64,000 nucleotides of DNA from assembly GCA_037126765.1 (NCBI GenBank), contig JBBCBC010000002.1, forward strand, positions 44,024,889 to 44,088,888, read 5' to 3'. The stretch comes from Stenogyne calaminthoides. Its lineage: Eukaryota; Streptophyta; Magnoliopsida; Lamiales; Lamiaceae. Position 1 is the first letter of the stretch. Every line of letters starts with the position of its first letter. This document shows, one piece after another, positions 11,940-31,804 of the stretch. Position numbers and translations under genes: made by a program. The notes under the pieces were generated by a model, which ran no database searches, had not been told where the DNA came from, and saw nothing but the letters and a program-made list of their open reading frames with translations.

Positions 11940-13231
11940 TCACTCATCAGTTTCGACGTACTTCTTGAGGATCTGAGGGCAGTTGGCCAAGGCCTTATTA
12001 GCGAGGAATCCCATGGCATTTGCATAACGGGTGGTGGAGCCCATGCTGTTGTTGTTGGTGAGGATTACACGTGCCCTGTCACGACCTGCATTGGGGATGC
12101 TGCATTCAGTGTCTGAACTCTTAACCAGTACAGCATCACAGTAGTCTTCCCCGCGGTCGCTCTCCACTAGGGCTGTGTATTGTCCCTTTGAATCCGTCAC
12201 TACTTCTTTGGTGTAGGTAACTCTAGCCGTGTCCCTGTTATGGCACTCAATTCTAACAACACAACCTGTTCAAAGATGGAAGACAGTTACTTAAATGTTG
12301 AAATGATCCGAACGAGTTCATGAGTTCAAATTTCACCACCACCACCACGATTGTGCAATGCTTTGATACGAAGTTACGTGCTTACACTGCACATCAATTT
12401 TTCAATTGGAATTATAGTGAAAATCACTGAATAGTTAGTTACCATGAGGATAATGGTCTACATTGCTAATGTTTTGCTCTAATCTTGAAATAACTTATAA
12501 TCTTTTGTTACCTCATGTTTATTCTCATTACCATTTCGATTGAGGCATTTAGAACCAAGCGCCCCCCTAAATGTTATCATCAAGTTTATATGTTTTGAAT
12601 ACGACTCTTGAGAACAATATGAACAATTTCAAATTCTTGCAATACCAATACATGATGAAGAAGGGAATAATGGCAATTACTTCTTGAGAAGCCATTATGT
12701 GATCAAAATATGGCTATCATAAGCTCCAAATGCTACAAATTTTCTTAGCAGATAATGATGATGCTTCCAAGATCTATGATAATATTCAACAGAGTAGCCC
12801 AATATAACAAAAGTAAAATTTCACAAAATGCAAGAATTACAATTACACAAAACCACAATTTCAAGAACTTCAAGAACAATTCCAACACTCTATGCCTAAT
12901 TTTGAATAAAGCAGATCAACACTATAATAAATAGATCCAACAAATACAGCAATTACACACACATCAAAAGTAGATCTAAATTATAATTCAAAGTTGGAAC
13001 AAGCAATTAAATACAGAATTACACAAATTCACCACTAAAATTGTCACTGCGAGTGATTAAAGAGAGAGAGTCGTTACCGGGCATATACTTAGTGGCATCA
13101 GTCTCATACCCACAGCGGCAAGTGTCACAATACACAGAACCCTTCACCAGAAACGGATTACTCACAAAATGGGCGCTAACAATAGCCGGAAGAACGCACA
13201 GAGCAAACAAAATTAGCAAGAGCTTCGCCAT
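11940..13231 (-). CDS. Ole e 1-like secreted protein, 2 exons
   Basis: A pollen Ole e 1/extensin family protein, predicted to be secreted to the cell wall. Exon 1 is 13231-13078 and exon 2 is 12265-11940, joined in phase 1 for 159 residues. The N terminus is a clear signal peptide (MAKLLLILFALCVLPAIVSA). The mature part starts near HFVSNPFLVKGSVYCDTCRC and keeps the six-Cys pattern, including GYETDATKYMPG, CVVRIECHN, EDYCDAVLV and ALANCPQIL near the C terminus. The family includes olive allergen Ole e 1 and tomato LAT52, glycoproteins linked to pollen tube growth, though many members are expressed in other tissues. The 812-bp intron separates the signal peptide and first Cys cluster from the rest. 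A TATA-like ATAAATATAC lies about 120 bp upstream of the ATG. Confidence 0.94.
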
Positions 13232-13350
13232 TTTCGTTTCTTTTTCTGAAAATGTATGAAAGAATCGAGTGTTTCTGCAAGTGGGTTGTGAGGAAGTGAT
13301 GAAAAGAAGGGGGAGACGGTGGCGTTAAGCGTTGGTTGTGAGTTGGGCGT

Positions 13351-13360
13351 ATATTTATAC
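13351..13360 (-). promoter_or_regulatory. TATA-like box of the Ole e 1 family gene
   Basis: On the minus strand it reads GTATAAATAT, about 120 bp upstream of the ATG at 13231 in a stretch that is otherwise GC-balanced. Position and sequence fit a plant TATA box; no transcript data support it. Confidence 0.55.
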
Positions 13361-14286
13361 TGTGGGCCTGCGTCACATGGGATTCATAATAATTCCAATT
13401 TTTTAAAGCTAAGAATAAAAAAAAGCGCGCCACACTAGATTTCTTCATTACTTTTTATCCGTCGGTCGGTGGGAGGTACTTTAATTTTAAATTTTAATTT
13501 TAATTAGCGGTAAATATTAATCAAGTTGAGGATTGAGCTTTCATTAAATTTAATTTGTTAATTTGCTAGAAAGCAACGCATCTTAATGCACCCACCACAC
13601 AAGAATAACATCATCTAATATTATCCTCATGATAATATGTTAATTGAAATTCAACGATTAGTTAAAATTTAATATTTTATTTTATTTGATAAAATTTTAG
13701 AGTAGCAATTATCATTTGTTTTTTTGGTAGGAGCATTGGTTTGAGGATGCATGTGGAGAAAGCTAACTTAGAGGATAGGCAAGTTTTAAGAGTACCTAGG
13801 TTAGATCCGGGAGGGGATCAGGGTTGACCCGTTTAATGTAATGTAATCAGACATTGACGTCAATAAACAAGACCATGGTTATCAGCGAGATCCATTAATT
13901 AGTGATTAATGTCTTTGTCTTCTGCTTTAATTTTCACGTGCATTGCACATGCACTGATGTAGATCTGGGCCTTATTTTATTGGGTCAACTGCTATGGACT
14001 GGGCCTAGTTACAAACTCACGAACTATAACGGGCTCAAGAGGTGTTGAATTTAAGCCCAACTCTTGGCTGTAGTTACGTTTTCAATCCAACACCGTATGC
14101 AAATGTCACTTGGGCCCCCAAGTAGAATGAATTAGGAATATATATAGTTGAGCTCAATTTACCATTGCCAATTTGCAAAAAACTTGACCACAGTTGAATA
14201 AATATCAAACTTAACTAATGAAATAAAGTCACTACAAGCTATTACACCTAATATCAAGGAAACTTTTACATGGTAAATAAAAATGG
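13361..14286. other. Intergenic DNA between the Ole e 1 and SOSEKI genes
   Basis: AT-rich sequence with no gene or clear mobile element. Part of it up to 14286 is probably the SOSEKI 3' UTR, since that gene ends at 14287 on the minus strand. Confidence 0.6.
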
Positions 14287-16616
14287 TCACTTCATCTGTT
14301 TGGAAGATGATTTCTTCCTTGGAATGCATTTCCCCTTCACCCACTTCTCTTTTTCCACTTCTTCCTCAACTGCTTCTCCTAACCCTGCCATTGTGCTCCT
14401 AATCAATGAAAAACTCCACACGAATCAAATCAGGCCAACTTTAACCCGACCATGTTAACGACTTAAAATCACCTAATAATCAACTTCACTTTATCACAAA
14501 CGTATTAATAACTTGAGAAAAAGTAATTCCGAAAGTTGTTATTAGAGTTCGAAAACACTCGTACTCATCAGTACCACGATCAAAACAAGAATATTAATGT
14601 CACATAAGTAGCGTATGCTAAATGAGTACAAAAACTTGAATTTCTTCAAATTTTTAAGACATATATTCGAGATTGGCCCAAAAAATCAAAATAGTACTTG
14701 AACAGAATATTAACACAAAGAGATTAAAACAAAAGCTAAGTTATATACCACTTGTGGATAAAAAAGTCAAAGGATGTGATCAATAAAGCTAGAAATTAGA
14801 GAAATCATTGAAGAAAAAATCACTTGAATTTTGTTGTGTACTCCAACCGGGACCCAATAAAATCACCTTTCCCCCTTACAAGATCAAATTTTAAACATGT
14901 CTTTTTCTTCTTGTTTTAAAGCATCTTGGTGTCATCTTTTTGTTTTTTCCTTTGGTCTTTTTGTAGCAGAATACACCTGAGACACTACTTACAGTTTGAC
15001 TTCAGTTCAACTCAACTAATGTTGACTTATGATCTTCATTATCTTCCTCTCAATTTTCTTGATTATCTAAAATAGTTTGTCCTGTTTTATTAGAAAAAAA
15101 TCAATCTTGGTCCTACCAAATCAGCATCATACCACATTCCATCATAATCAAGACAAAGAAATTAACAAATCCCATAATGATTAATGATCACTAATCACTC
15201 ACCTTTCTTCATTATGTGAAGATGATTTCTTCAATCCAGGTGCAACCTCAATTCTTGCCGCAGTTATGGCCTCCACAATGCTCCCACTAAAATACTCCTT
15301 TTCGTCGGCCTGCAAATTCCCAAACCTCGGATTCTCGGACATCGAAACGATCATCATCTCATCCTCATCCACCACAACCACCACCTTTTCAGCTGCTCTA
15401 CAAACCGCCCCTTTATGCAAATTCCCACCACCACCGCCACCGCCGCTCTTCCTCGCCACCACAGAAGGCGGCGGTGGCGATTGCGGTGGCGGCACAGTCT
15501 TCCTAAAGGAGACTGAGCCGCCACAAGCAATGAGGCTAAGCAGCACTGAGTTCCTACTCAAAAGCGGCTCATTTACAACAGGATCTCCATCTTCGAATCT
15601 CTTGGCGGAAACGGTGGACGAGGTGGTGGATGACAGTGAGTTGGTATCGGGGGATAATTCGGAGGGACCATTGGTGATTTTTTGTTGCTTGAATTCTTCA
15701 ATTTCGTCAGTGGAGACACCCCTCGAACACCTGGAGTGCGTGGTGGTGGTGCTGCTTGTGTAGCTCGTTTTCTCCTCGTATTCTTCTTCTTCTTCTTCTT
15801 CTTCTTCTTCTTCTTCAACATTCTCCTCATCTTCATGATCATTGTTCGCCATTTCCTCTGCTTCGTTTCGTAGACGATTCGAAGCAGAGGATTTGCGTTT
15901 TGGCTGAAAGGTGGAGTCTTGGACCCCTGCACCCGGTTGCTCACATTCCCAACTTGAAGATGATGCAGTTTCTCTAAATTCCATAATTCCAGAGTTCAAA
16001 CACACGAATTAATGATTAGCACGTTGAAAGATTGCATTTTTTTGGCACTAAATTCAGACAATTTTGATATAAATTAACAATTACCAGTGCAACCCTCGAT
16101 CAATTCAGAGCCTTTGAGCACATACTCAGCCCCTTCAGATGGATAAATGACATCATTTTCCTCTACATCATTCCACACATACCCATTTTTATAGCTCCTA
16201 TATACAATAAACAAACTTATTACGTCACTTAACTTTCCTCTGTTTTCATAAGCTTAAAAACAAGCAAAAAAAGAAAAAAAAATTATACCTTTTGCAAGAC
16301 CAAGAGTAGAGGAAAGGCATCCCTTTACCCCTGAGAACCGTGAGGCGGTCCATAACATCTACAAACAAAAAAGTGTCACTAAAACCCGTAAAAAGTATCA
16401 TGCGAGTAAATACATTATGCAGGTACCTTTCAAGCGAAGATGTTGATGGGCAAGATGAGTGACTTCCATGGAATGGGGGTGCTCAAGGTGGCCATTTCTT
16501 GAGAGATAATACACAATCTGAACTTTCTTGAAAGTGGGCTTCATTAACATTCTTGGTTGAGCCCTCTCTGGTGTCATTCCTCTGCAAACCCTCCTACCCC
16601 CTTCAACAACATCCAT
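14287..16616 (-). CDS. SOK: SOSEKI (DUF966) polarity protein, 5 exons
   Basis: SOSEKI proteins polymerise through an N-terminal DIX-like domain and mark cell edges at the plasma membrane, setting division orientation in plants. Exons, in coding order: 16616-16427, 16358-16289, 16197-16085, 15971-15203, 14398-14287. Phases close to 1254 nt and 417 residues. The DIX-like domain spans about residues 28-120, with VQIVYYLSRNGHLEHPHSME, DVMDRLTVLRGKGMPFLYSW, SYKNGYVWND and AEYVLKGSEL. A Ser/Glu-rich middle region follows with an unbroken run of 12 Glu encoded by a CTT repeat. Further on come PLLSRNSVLLSLIACGGS, EYFSGSIVEAI and LKKSSSHNEERS, and the last exon gives GKCIPRKKSS. The final exon is easy to miss: reading straight on from exon 4 stops two bases into its intron. 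The middle is less conserved than the two ends, as is usual for the family. Confidence 0.94.
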
Positions 16617-17307
16617 ATTATATTTCTCTGGAATTTTTTTTCTTGATTATTAGAATCTTGAAAGATTTTGACACGAGAGGAGAGTGTGACGTTGATGTAC
16701 CCGTTTTTATTCGAGTGTTGCGTTGATGAGAGAGAGAGGGAGAGGGGGATAGAGACAAGGCGAAAAGGAAAGGAAGTGCGTCGATCAGTGTGTCTACAAA
16801 AGATTCTATGAATCTAGAGAGAGAATATTATGTGTGAGGTCAAGGTCGTATAAGAAACAGAGGGTGAGAGTGGCCTAATTTCGTTAAATCTAGAGAGAGA
16901 ATATGTGTGAGGTCAGGGTCAATCCAAGATGTTCACGTGCCACAGTGGGTTCCTTAAGAAATTGAAATTATTTATTATTATTAAGAGGCCAGGTTTATTC
17001 TTAATGAAATTAAATGATAAAGTAATTATATTTATTTAAATTAAATAAGATAAAATTGACTTTGATGTTAAAAAAATAATGAAATGAGTAATATTAAGAT
17101 GTTTTAGGGAATTAAATAAAAAATAAAAAATTACTTTACTACTATTTATAAAAACATTGAATTAAGTATGAAACTTTTTTTTTTACGAGTGTTCGAATGA
17201 GAGTTGGACGAAAGGAGTCAAAGGAGTAATATTCTTCTTTAAAATATATGATATGATTGGATTAAAATCCAAAAATGTATGTGGTAGTATAGTAAAGATA
17301 AAGATTC
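16617..17307. promoter_or_regulatory. SOSEKI upstream region with GA-rich leader and a local duplication
   Basis: Directly upstream of the SOSEKI ATG is a GA-rich stretch (16727-16760). A block reading ATCTAGAGAGAGAATAT and GTGTGAGGTCA occurs twice, at about 16811-16850 and 16887-16920. The TC/GA content on the transcribed strand fits a pyrimidine-rich plant leader. From about 16960 onward the sequence is AT-rich without identifiable features. Confidence 0.45.
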
Positions 17308-17367
17308 TTATGAGACGATAGCAGTACAAGTTAGCACAAATCAGTACTCACTCTTTTCAAAATATTA

Positions 17368-17654
17368 CTCCCTCAGTCTCATTATTATTTTTACACATGC
17401 AATGACACACATATTAATAAAAGAGGATTTAGTATAGAGATTTGAGGGGTAATTTTGTAAAACTTTATGCATAAAGTAAAGTAAAAGATTGAATTGTGTA
17501 TATTTGTGGATTAAAAAATAGTGACATTTTGTATAAATTTGTAAATATTGTGACGGTGGAGTTTTTGAAAAGTTTTGATTTTTTTTTAAATATGCAAGTA
17601 ATGTTGGAACATCTAAATAAAAAAAATGTGTAAATAATTGTGGGACGGAGGAAG
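17368..17654. mobile_element. Stowaway-like MITE
   Basis: It starts CTCCCTCAGTCTC, ends GGGACGGAGGAAG and is flanked by TA on both sides. It is 287 bp and non-coding. Confidence 0.85.
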
Positions 17655-17679
17655 TAAAACATTATATGCTTAAATTATA

Positions 17680-17868
17680 CTTCCTCTGTCCTGCTATTAC
17701 TTAAACACTTGTCTTATTTGGATGTCCCAATATTACTTGCATATTCCCAAAATGGAAATAAATATAATTTTAATACATTCACAATACCCTTATTTTATTT
17801 AACTCAAATTCACTTTACTTGGTTTGTGTGTCATTTTTAGTGTTCAAGTTCTTATGAAAATGAGGGAG
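17680..17868. mobile_element. Stowaway-like MITE
   Basis: It starts CTTCCTCTGTCC, ends AATGAGGGAG and is flanked by TA (17678-17679 and 17869-17870). It is 189 bp. The right terminus has diverged from the consensus. Confidence 0.7.
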
Positions 17869-17889
17869 TACTTATTTTGTCTTCAGGCC

Positions 17890-18180
17890 GGCGTGACTCA
17901 AAATATAATCCTTGTCAACTCGTAGGTCTGGTACCAAGTTATTAAGGCTTGTGGTGATGCGGGGAGAAGTCCCCCGGCAACGCAGGTTTGAACCCCGTGT
18001 GGGACAAATTTTTCATTGAAATATTATGGAGGTTTGTCCTGGAGATTGAGTTATGTTGACTCTCTCCCATAAGTATCTGCCACTTGAGCACATCCTTCGA
18101 TATACAACCCGCCCGACTGAGGGGTCAACGATACCGATGGGAGAAGTTTCTCGTCTCTTCCTTACAAATAAAAAATAAAA
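17890..18180 (+). mobile_element. tRNA-derived SINE-like repeat
   Basis: It contains a Pol III B-box-like GGTTTGAACCCC about 60 bp after an A-box-like segment. An unrelated body follows, ending in an A-rich tail (AAATAAAAAATAAAAAAG). It is too diverged and too long before the tail to be a functional tRNA. Boundaries are approximate. Confidence 0.5.
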
Positions 18181-18451
18181 AAGAAATATAAGAGAAAGGT
18201 GTTTAGGTGTAGTTTGTGCAGAATATATAGTTCTACATCATCAAAAGTGAAGGGATCTCTGCTCTGCAAATGCATTAATTAATGCAACTGGATTTTTCTT
18301 TGCAAGTAAATTGTCAACTGTCCGACCCTGGTGTCTTTAATTTGTCAATATACTGGAAATGAAGAATTATATCCCTCTTCAATTGTTGCAACATTGCAGA
18401 TGGGTAAATCATATCCCTCTTCTTTTCTCCACTTCATTTATTAGCCTTTAG

Positions 18452-19315
18452 TAGGATGAAAATGGATCGGATGCGGACGGATAGTGCTTATACTGTATCT
18501 TAAACTATATTTTTTTCTCGAATTCGGAGTCGGATAAGGAAAAGCCGGATTCGGATAAAAATTCGGAATATTTGGTATATGGATACGGGACAGATATCGG
18601 ACGAATTCGGGCCGAATTCGAATAACTATAATCGGATAATATATTTCAAACGAAAATCATCAAAATGTGATTGAAACACATAAAAAAAACTACCTATGCA
18701 ATATTTCATAGAAGTTCAAATGTAAATTATAAAAATTATATCTACTGCTAATAATATGAAACTAAAAGTTATATCATTCGTAACCATCACCACTCCAGCA
18801 CAACATAACGTCTACATAAGTATTAAGTACTAATATTATATTATTATATATATTAATATAAAATATAAACCATGGGCTTAACCCACCTGACCACTGAGCT
18901 CCTCATTTGAATGGAAGACCCAGGTTTGATTCCCTTTGGGAACGAATTTGGAGTTATAGGAGTTATAAGGTGGATTGGTGATTTCGTGGAGTATTTGGGT
19001 GCTTGGTGTACTAACTACTAACAACTAACTTTGTCCGATAAAAAAAAAAATTAAAAAAAATTAAAAAAAATAATAAAAAATAAAAAAATCTGGATATCCG
19101 GATTTACTATCCGGATAATATCCGATAAAATATGGGAAAACTCGAATACGGTCGGATATTATGTATTCTGAATCCGAAGTCAACTATCCGTATCCAAATC
19201 CCTATCCGTATCCAAATCCCTATCCGCCCGGATACTAGTTTTTTATACCGAATTCGATACAAACTGAATACGGTTCTGAATCGATCGGGAAATATCCGAT
19301 CCGTTTTCACCCCTA
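18452..19315. mobile_element. Non-autonomous hAT (Ac/Ds-like) element, 864 bp
   Basis: The left end TAGGATGAAAATGGATCGGA and the right end (read inward) TAGGGGTGAAAACGGATCGG form the terminal inverted repeats. Both ends match the hAT pattern (C/T)AGGG-TGAAA. A perfect 8-bp target duplication GCCTTTAG flanks it (18444-18451 and 19316-19323). Both ends carry clusters of CGGAT motifs, pointing inward in opposite orientation (about six on the left, about nine on the right), like the subterminal transposase-binding repeats of Ac. No transposase is present; the interior is AT-rich and includes a SINE-like segment. Confidence 0.9.
18865..19055 (+). mobile_element. SINE-like segment inside the hAT element
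   Basis: An A-box-like TGACCACTGAGCTC and a B-box-like GGTTTGATTCCC are followed by a body and an A-rich tail starting TCCGATAAAAAAAAA. The spacing fits a tRNA-derived SINE. Its start is uncertain. Confidence 0.5.
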
Positions 19316-20262
19316 GCCTTTAGACTGTAGGGTCATTTCAATTCTCACTTTTGGTCCGGTGATTACTGATGTATGCATCAATAATAAATATACGAAAACA
19401 GAAATAGCTAGATAGAAAATTTTGGACTTTAAAAATAAAAAAACTCACGTGCGACTGTTTTATTATGCAATTATTATCACTTTTCGTAAAAAGGCTGTCA
19501 CTTTTAAAATAAAATGTAACTTTTCAAAATTTTCAAAACATTTCTACAGACCTCCCAAAAAAATAATACTCAAATACCCTTATTAAAAGCAGTTCTTTTG
19601 CAAATATATTTCTTTTTAATCACTTCTTAAAATCATCTTATTTTAAAACACTCCTTATTTTTTATTTTGCTACAAAAATCACTTAATATCACTTTTTTTT
19701 AGAGATACTAGTGCTTGCAAACACACACTAATTGTGTATAATTAAAGGCTAAGTCTTATATGCATCACAATGCACCGTGCACTCATAGTGTATATTATAG
19801 TCATGCAACGTGTTATATTAAAATATAAAACTTGTTTATATTAAACTGTGCAACTATTAATATTATATATATTATAATTTTATAGGTAATGTCATTAAAA
19901 TTAACTCATAAGATAAGAACTCGTGAGACAGTTTCTCGTACATGAAACAGTGATATAAATTAGCACAAGTCAATATTCATTTATTTTAAAATGTTAACAC
20001 TCCATCTTCATCTTCTTCTTATTAATAAAAAAATAACTTCCATTGCACATAATTCCGATGGACAAAATTTTTATGCTCTAGAAGAGCTAAAGCAAACGAA
20101 ACACACTTGCAATAGCCACAAGAAAAAAGATTAAAATCAAAACATCTCATTACTTGTTCAAGTAAATGTGATTTACTACACTTATTAAAAACATCAAAAC
20201 AGGAAACTATTTCCTATGATGATAATTTTTTATTCGATCTCTCTCACAAACACATAGTAAAA
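19316..20262. other. Intergenic DNA downstream of the inositol-phosphate synthase gene
   Basis: AT-rich, with two partial dispersed repeats. About 19750-19880 resembles the hairpin repeat at 31805-32045 (GGCTAAGTCTTATATGCATC). About 19910-20000 resembles the GAGAC-type MITE (ACTCGTGAGACAGTTTCTCG). The last 150 bp or so probably form the synthase gene's 3' UTR. No gene is supported. Confidence 0.55.
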
Positions 20263-28466
<8,204 letters not shown>

Positions 28467-28580
28467 TTTTCTCTTCTTTTTTGACAAAAAAGAAATACAG
28501 AGCAAAGAGAGATACGCAACCACTTGACAAGTATCAAGATTTGAGTGTGTGTGTTTTTTCAGTTGGGATTGAGAGGCTTG

Positions 28581-28589
28581 TATATATAG
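28581..28589 (-). promoter_or_regulatory. TATA box of the MIPS gene
   Basis: CTATATATA on the minus strand lies about 115 bp upstream of the ATG at 28466, a normal distance for a plant promoter with a short leader. Confidence 0.65.
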
Positions 28590-28888
28590 GCAAGATAGGA
28601 GTACACGTGGCCTCACTTTATTGGGCTTGACACCACGTTGTGAAATAAAGTGAAGTATAGCATGCAAAACTCATCTTAACCAACTTTGTTGTGATATCTT
28701 GCCACTTTTTTTTTACAAAAGATAATTTGTTATAATTGACTTTTAATGTGTTCACTCTGGAAAAATAAATATAACTCTTATCCTCTAACACATTTGGCTA
28801 AATTTTCGACCTCTTTCTCTGTCTGAAACTAAATTTGGAAAAAAGATATGTCATGAATGGCAAATAATATCAACTATTTCACTTACAA

Positions 28889-29232
28889 GAGCATCCACAA
28901 TGATGAATTCAAAGGGTGTTTAAATATTAAATGGATGAAAGATGATATTTAAAATCATTATGAATAATCTTTAAATTGGAGAGAGATGGTGTCATCCATC
29001 CAAATCATCCAAATATATGAATGAAGAGAGAAAATATTTTTTACAAAAATGTGAGTAGAGATAAGGAGATGGTGAGACCCATAAAAGATGTATGATTGAT
29101 AATTATTGTGAGAATGTGTTTAAACAATTGAATATTTAAAAATTAGTGATGTGGAGATGATGTGGAGGAGAGAGAGTGGATGGATGAATGAATTTTTAGA
29201 TGAATTTTCATTCATCCATTGAGTGTGATACT
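28889..29232. mobile_element. Possible MITE starting GAGCATCCACAATG
   Basis: The left end GAGCATCCACAATGATGAAT resembles a common plant MITE terminus. The right end CATCCATTGAGTGTGATAC is a diverged inverted copy. The interior is rich in GGATGAATGAA-type motifs. No target duplication was found. Confidence 0.4.
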
Positions 29233-29504
29233 GTGATGATATCAATTTCATACTGTAAATAAATTTAAGAAATAATATAAATAAATTGGTTTCACACCTT
29301 TTTAAAAGTTTAAGCTTTTAGATGATAATTAATTCTTTCATGATAAGATCACTTATATCAGAGTTTGACTCATGCTCACATCCTGAATTTAAATCTTGTA
29401 GAATGCAACTTTATTAATATTAAATTGTCTACTCAATGAGTCTCGTTCTTAGTGTTAGGATTTAAACTGCAATTATGAAGAAATTGAGAGAACATGAAAT
29501 TAAA

Positions 29505-29720
29505 TAAACACAGATTTGGTTACCCAGTTCGTCAGGAATGACTACGTCTGGGGGCACTACCAAGCCATGAGATTTACTATTTTTTTTGATAACAATTACA
29601 ATGAATCTGATAGGAATTAATAGGCGCAACTAGGCCAAAACCCTAAAAGCCCATCCCGGTCGAATCTGCTAAAACACTTAGATGATATAAAGTTGAGAAT
29701 TCAATTCACGAAAGAAGAGG
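29505..29720. repeat. Fragment of an LTR-like dispersed repeat
   Basis: It contains GACTACGTCTGGGGGCACTA and TTGATAACAATTACAATGAA, followed by a weakly similar stretch. The same order of blocks occurs at 62765-62960 (AGTACGTCTGGGGACACTGT and TTGATAACAAATATAATGAA). The sequence style recalls degraded plant Copia LTRs, but no coding part is attached. Confidence 0.5.
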
Positions 29721-30526
29721 ATTTTTAGAGAATTAATATAAATAAAATGATTTCACACCTCTATATCGGACTTTTAGATGAGATGAGATTTTTCAGTTTC
29801 ATATTGTATTTTGTTACATTTAATAGATAACACGTGACATTAATAATGTTTTATCTTGTATTTCTTTACCTTTAATACATGACATGCTGCATTAATAGTT
29901 TTTCGTATTTTATTCAAGATCAAATAATTAAATCTAGCCCACACTTTTGGGTTTTCATCAATTCTAGCACATACTATTTTCTCTCTCCAAATTTAACACA
30001 TACTTTGACTTAATATTTAAAAACATCCCGAATCACTATTTTCGACAAGGTTCTTCTGATATGGTCGTACGAATCCACTTATTTCTGACGTATAAATATT
30101 AAAATTAAAAAAATATATATAACCACCATAAGATTAAAAAACGCGGGATATACAAACATCTCGTGTCACTATTTTTAATTTTAGGTAGTGATATTTTTTA
30201 TTTTAATATTTTTATAAGAAATTAACCCCAATGACCACATTACAAGAAACTTGCCGAAAATTCTGACCGAGGATGTTTTTAAACATTAAATAAAAGTATG
30301 TGCTATATTTGATTATTTGACCTTTATTCAATTGCATATAATACATAACATTTGACATTATGATAAATTGTGATGTCATTTATTCCACATGTCGTGTAAT
30401 AAATTCAGTAAAACATAAAATAAAACACCAAAGCGAGGAAAAATGTTAGAAAATTAATATAAATGAATTGATTTCAAATCTCTTTACAAATTAAAGACTT
30501 TTAGATGAGCTTGAATTCTTGGCAAA

Positions 30527-30805
30527 ATATAGTGTGAACAAGTTTCACGGTGAAACTGGTTAAGGAGTGTGACTTATATTACTAAAGAATGTGACTTTTT
30601 ATTGTAAAGGGTGTGACTTTTTACTATAAAGAGTATTACTCATAAAAGTGAATGGTGTGACTTATATTATTGCAAAGGGTGTCGTAGTGATAATTGAAGG
30701 GTGTGACTTATATTACTAAAGAGTGTGACTTGTATTACTAAAGAGTATGTCTGTAAAAAAAATAAAAAAATTAGTTTCACGGTGAACAAGTTTCACAGCA
30801 TACCA
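30527..30805. repeat. Small minisatellite between inverted termini
   Basis: About eight imperfect copies of a unit near AGTGTGACTTATATTACTAA lie between inverted arms. The left arm is TGTGAACAAGTTTCACGGTG. The right arm, read from its outer end, is TGTGAAACTTGTTCACCGTG. Confidence 0.6.
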
Positions 30806-31804
30806 ACTCCGAATTCTTTTAATTTTAATTTTTTTTAATTATCTTTAATACATGCATGACATGAATCATTTGAATATTGTTTAATCTTTTATTTAATTCC
30901 AATAATTAGGGTTTATTGGGATAATTCGTTTTTATCTGAAATACTTGTATGATATTGATCATACTAAATTGAATAGGAATAATAATAAGTTTTAGTGTTA
31001 TGACGTGATATTATAATAATGCGATAATAATGTGATACAATAAAAATTGTTCTGAGAGTTGGTCGAAAAAAGTCTGCGTCCTCTTTAATTATTTTTTCAA
31101 TGATAATTAATTTATGTTTTTTTTTGAAACTATGATAATTAATTTATGTTAGTGATTGGTTTTCTTGGTTTAATTTGTTTTATTATTTTTTAGATTTTCT
31201 TTGGAGAATCTAAAAATATGTGTAAATATCTTCACAAATAAGGTTTTGGTGGTTGATCATTATGAAATGTAAGGATCTCGAGCCCAACAGAAAATGGGCC
31301 GCAGGTCCATAATTTTTTTATACTTTGTCTACAAGCTCAAATAAACGGGCCGTGTGTGGATGGGCGTTTGCTTGGGCTATAATTTTTTATTCTACCTTTT
31401 TAGACTTTTAGGTCTAATTAATATTATTGGGCTGGGCCTAATATAAATTACACCGGAAATGTCAATGAATTATCTAAACGTCCCTATATTTTATAAATAT
31501 CATATCTTTAATTTTATACCGTTTTATCTTTTAATTTTTTGATTTTGAAATATTATCAGAGCCTAAATTTATTTACTCTATTTTCAGAATGATAATTTTA
31601 GAAGAAAAATGGTCTAAAATGGAAGATGTAACATTAAGAATTTAAGAAAATACAATGACAAATTTTTAATTAGAATATAAAATTATTTGGCGAGAAAATT
31701 TTAACTCTTTGAGCAAGTTTAACTAGGTGACAATGATATGTTGTTTCAAAAAAAAAAAAAAACCTTGGTGACACGGATATTCACCATATACTAATGTGTA
31801 TATA

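Larger units (their letters stand above)
17308..17880. mobile_element. Old MITE split by two Stowaway insertions
   Basis: The flanking pieces (17308-17365, 17655-17679, and from 17869) align in order to the dispersed GAGAC-type MITE seen whole at 62020-62160: TATGAGACGATAG, then ATTAAAACATTATATGCTTA, then a short tail. Two Stowaway-like MITEs (17368-17654 and 17680-17868) each sit at a TA dinucleotide inside it. The reconstruction rests on eye alignment of degenerate sequence. Confidence 0.55.

Noticed and set aside
15573..15944. Alternative frames across SOSEKI exon 4 (Lys-rich and Phe-rich)
   Set aside because: They are shadows of the Glu-coding CTT repeat; the family-conserved protein uses the frame annotated.
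19107..19323. Ile/Arg-rich frames on both strands
   Set aside because: They arise from the repeated TATCCG/CGGATA motif at the end of the hAT element.
28467..28667. Upstream extension of the first MIPS exon frame
   Set aside because: The known plant MIPS start MFIESF is at 28466, and a TATA box lies inside the extension.
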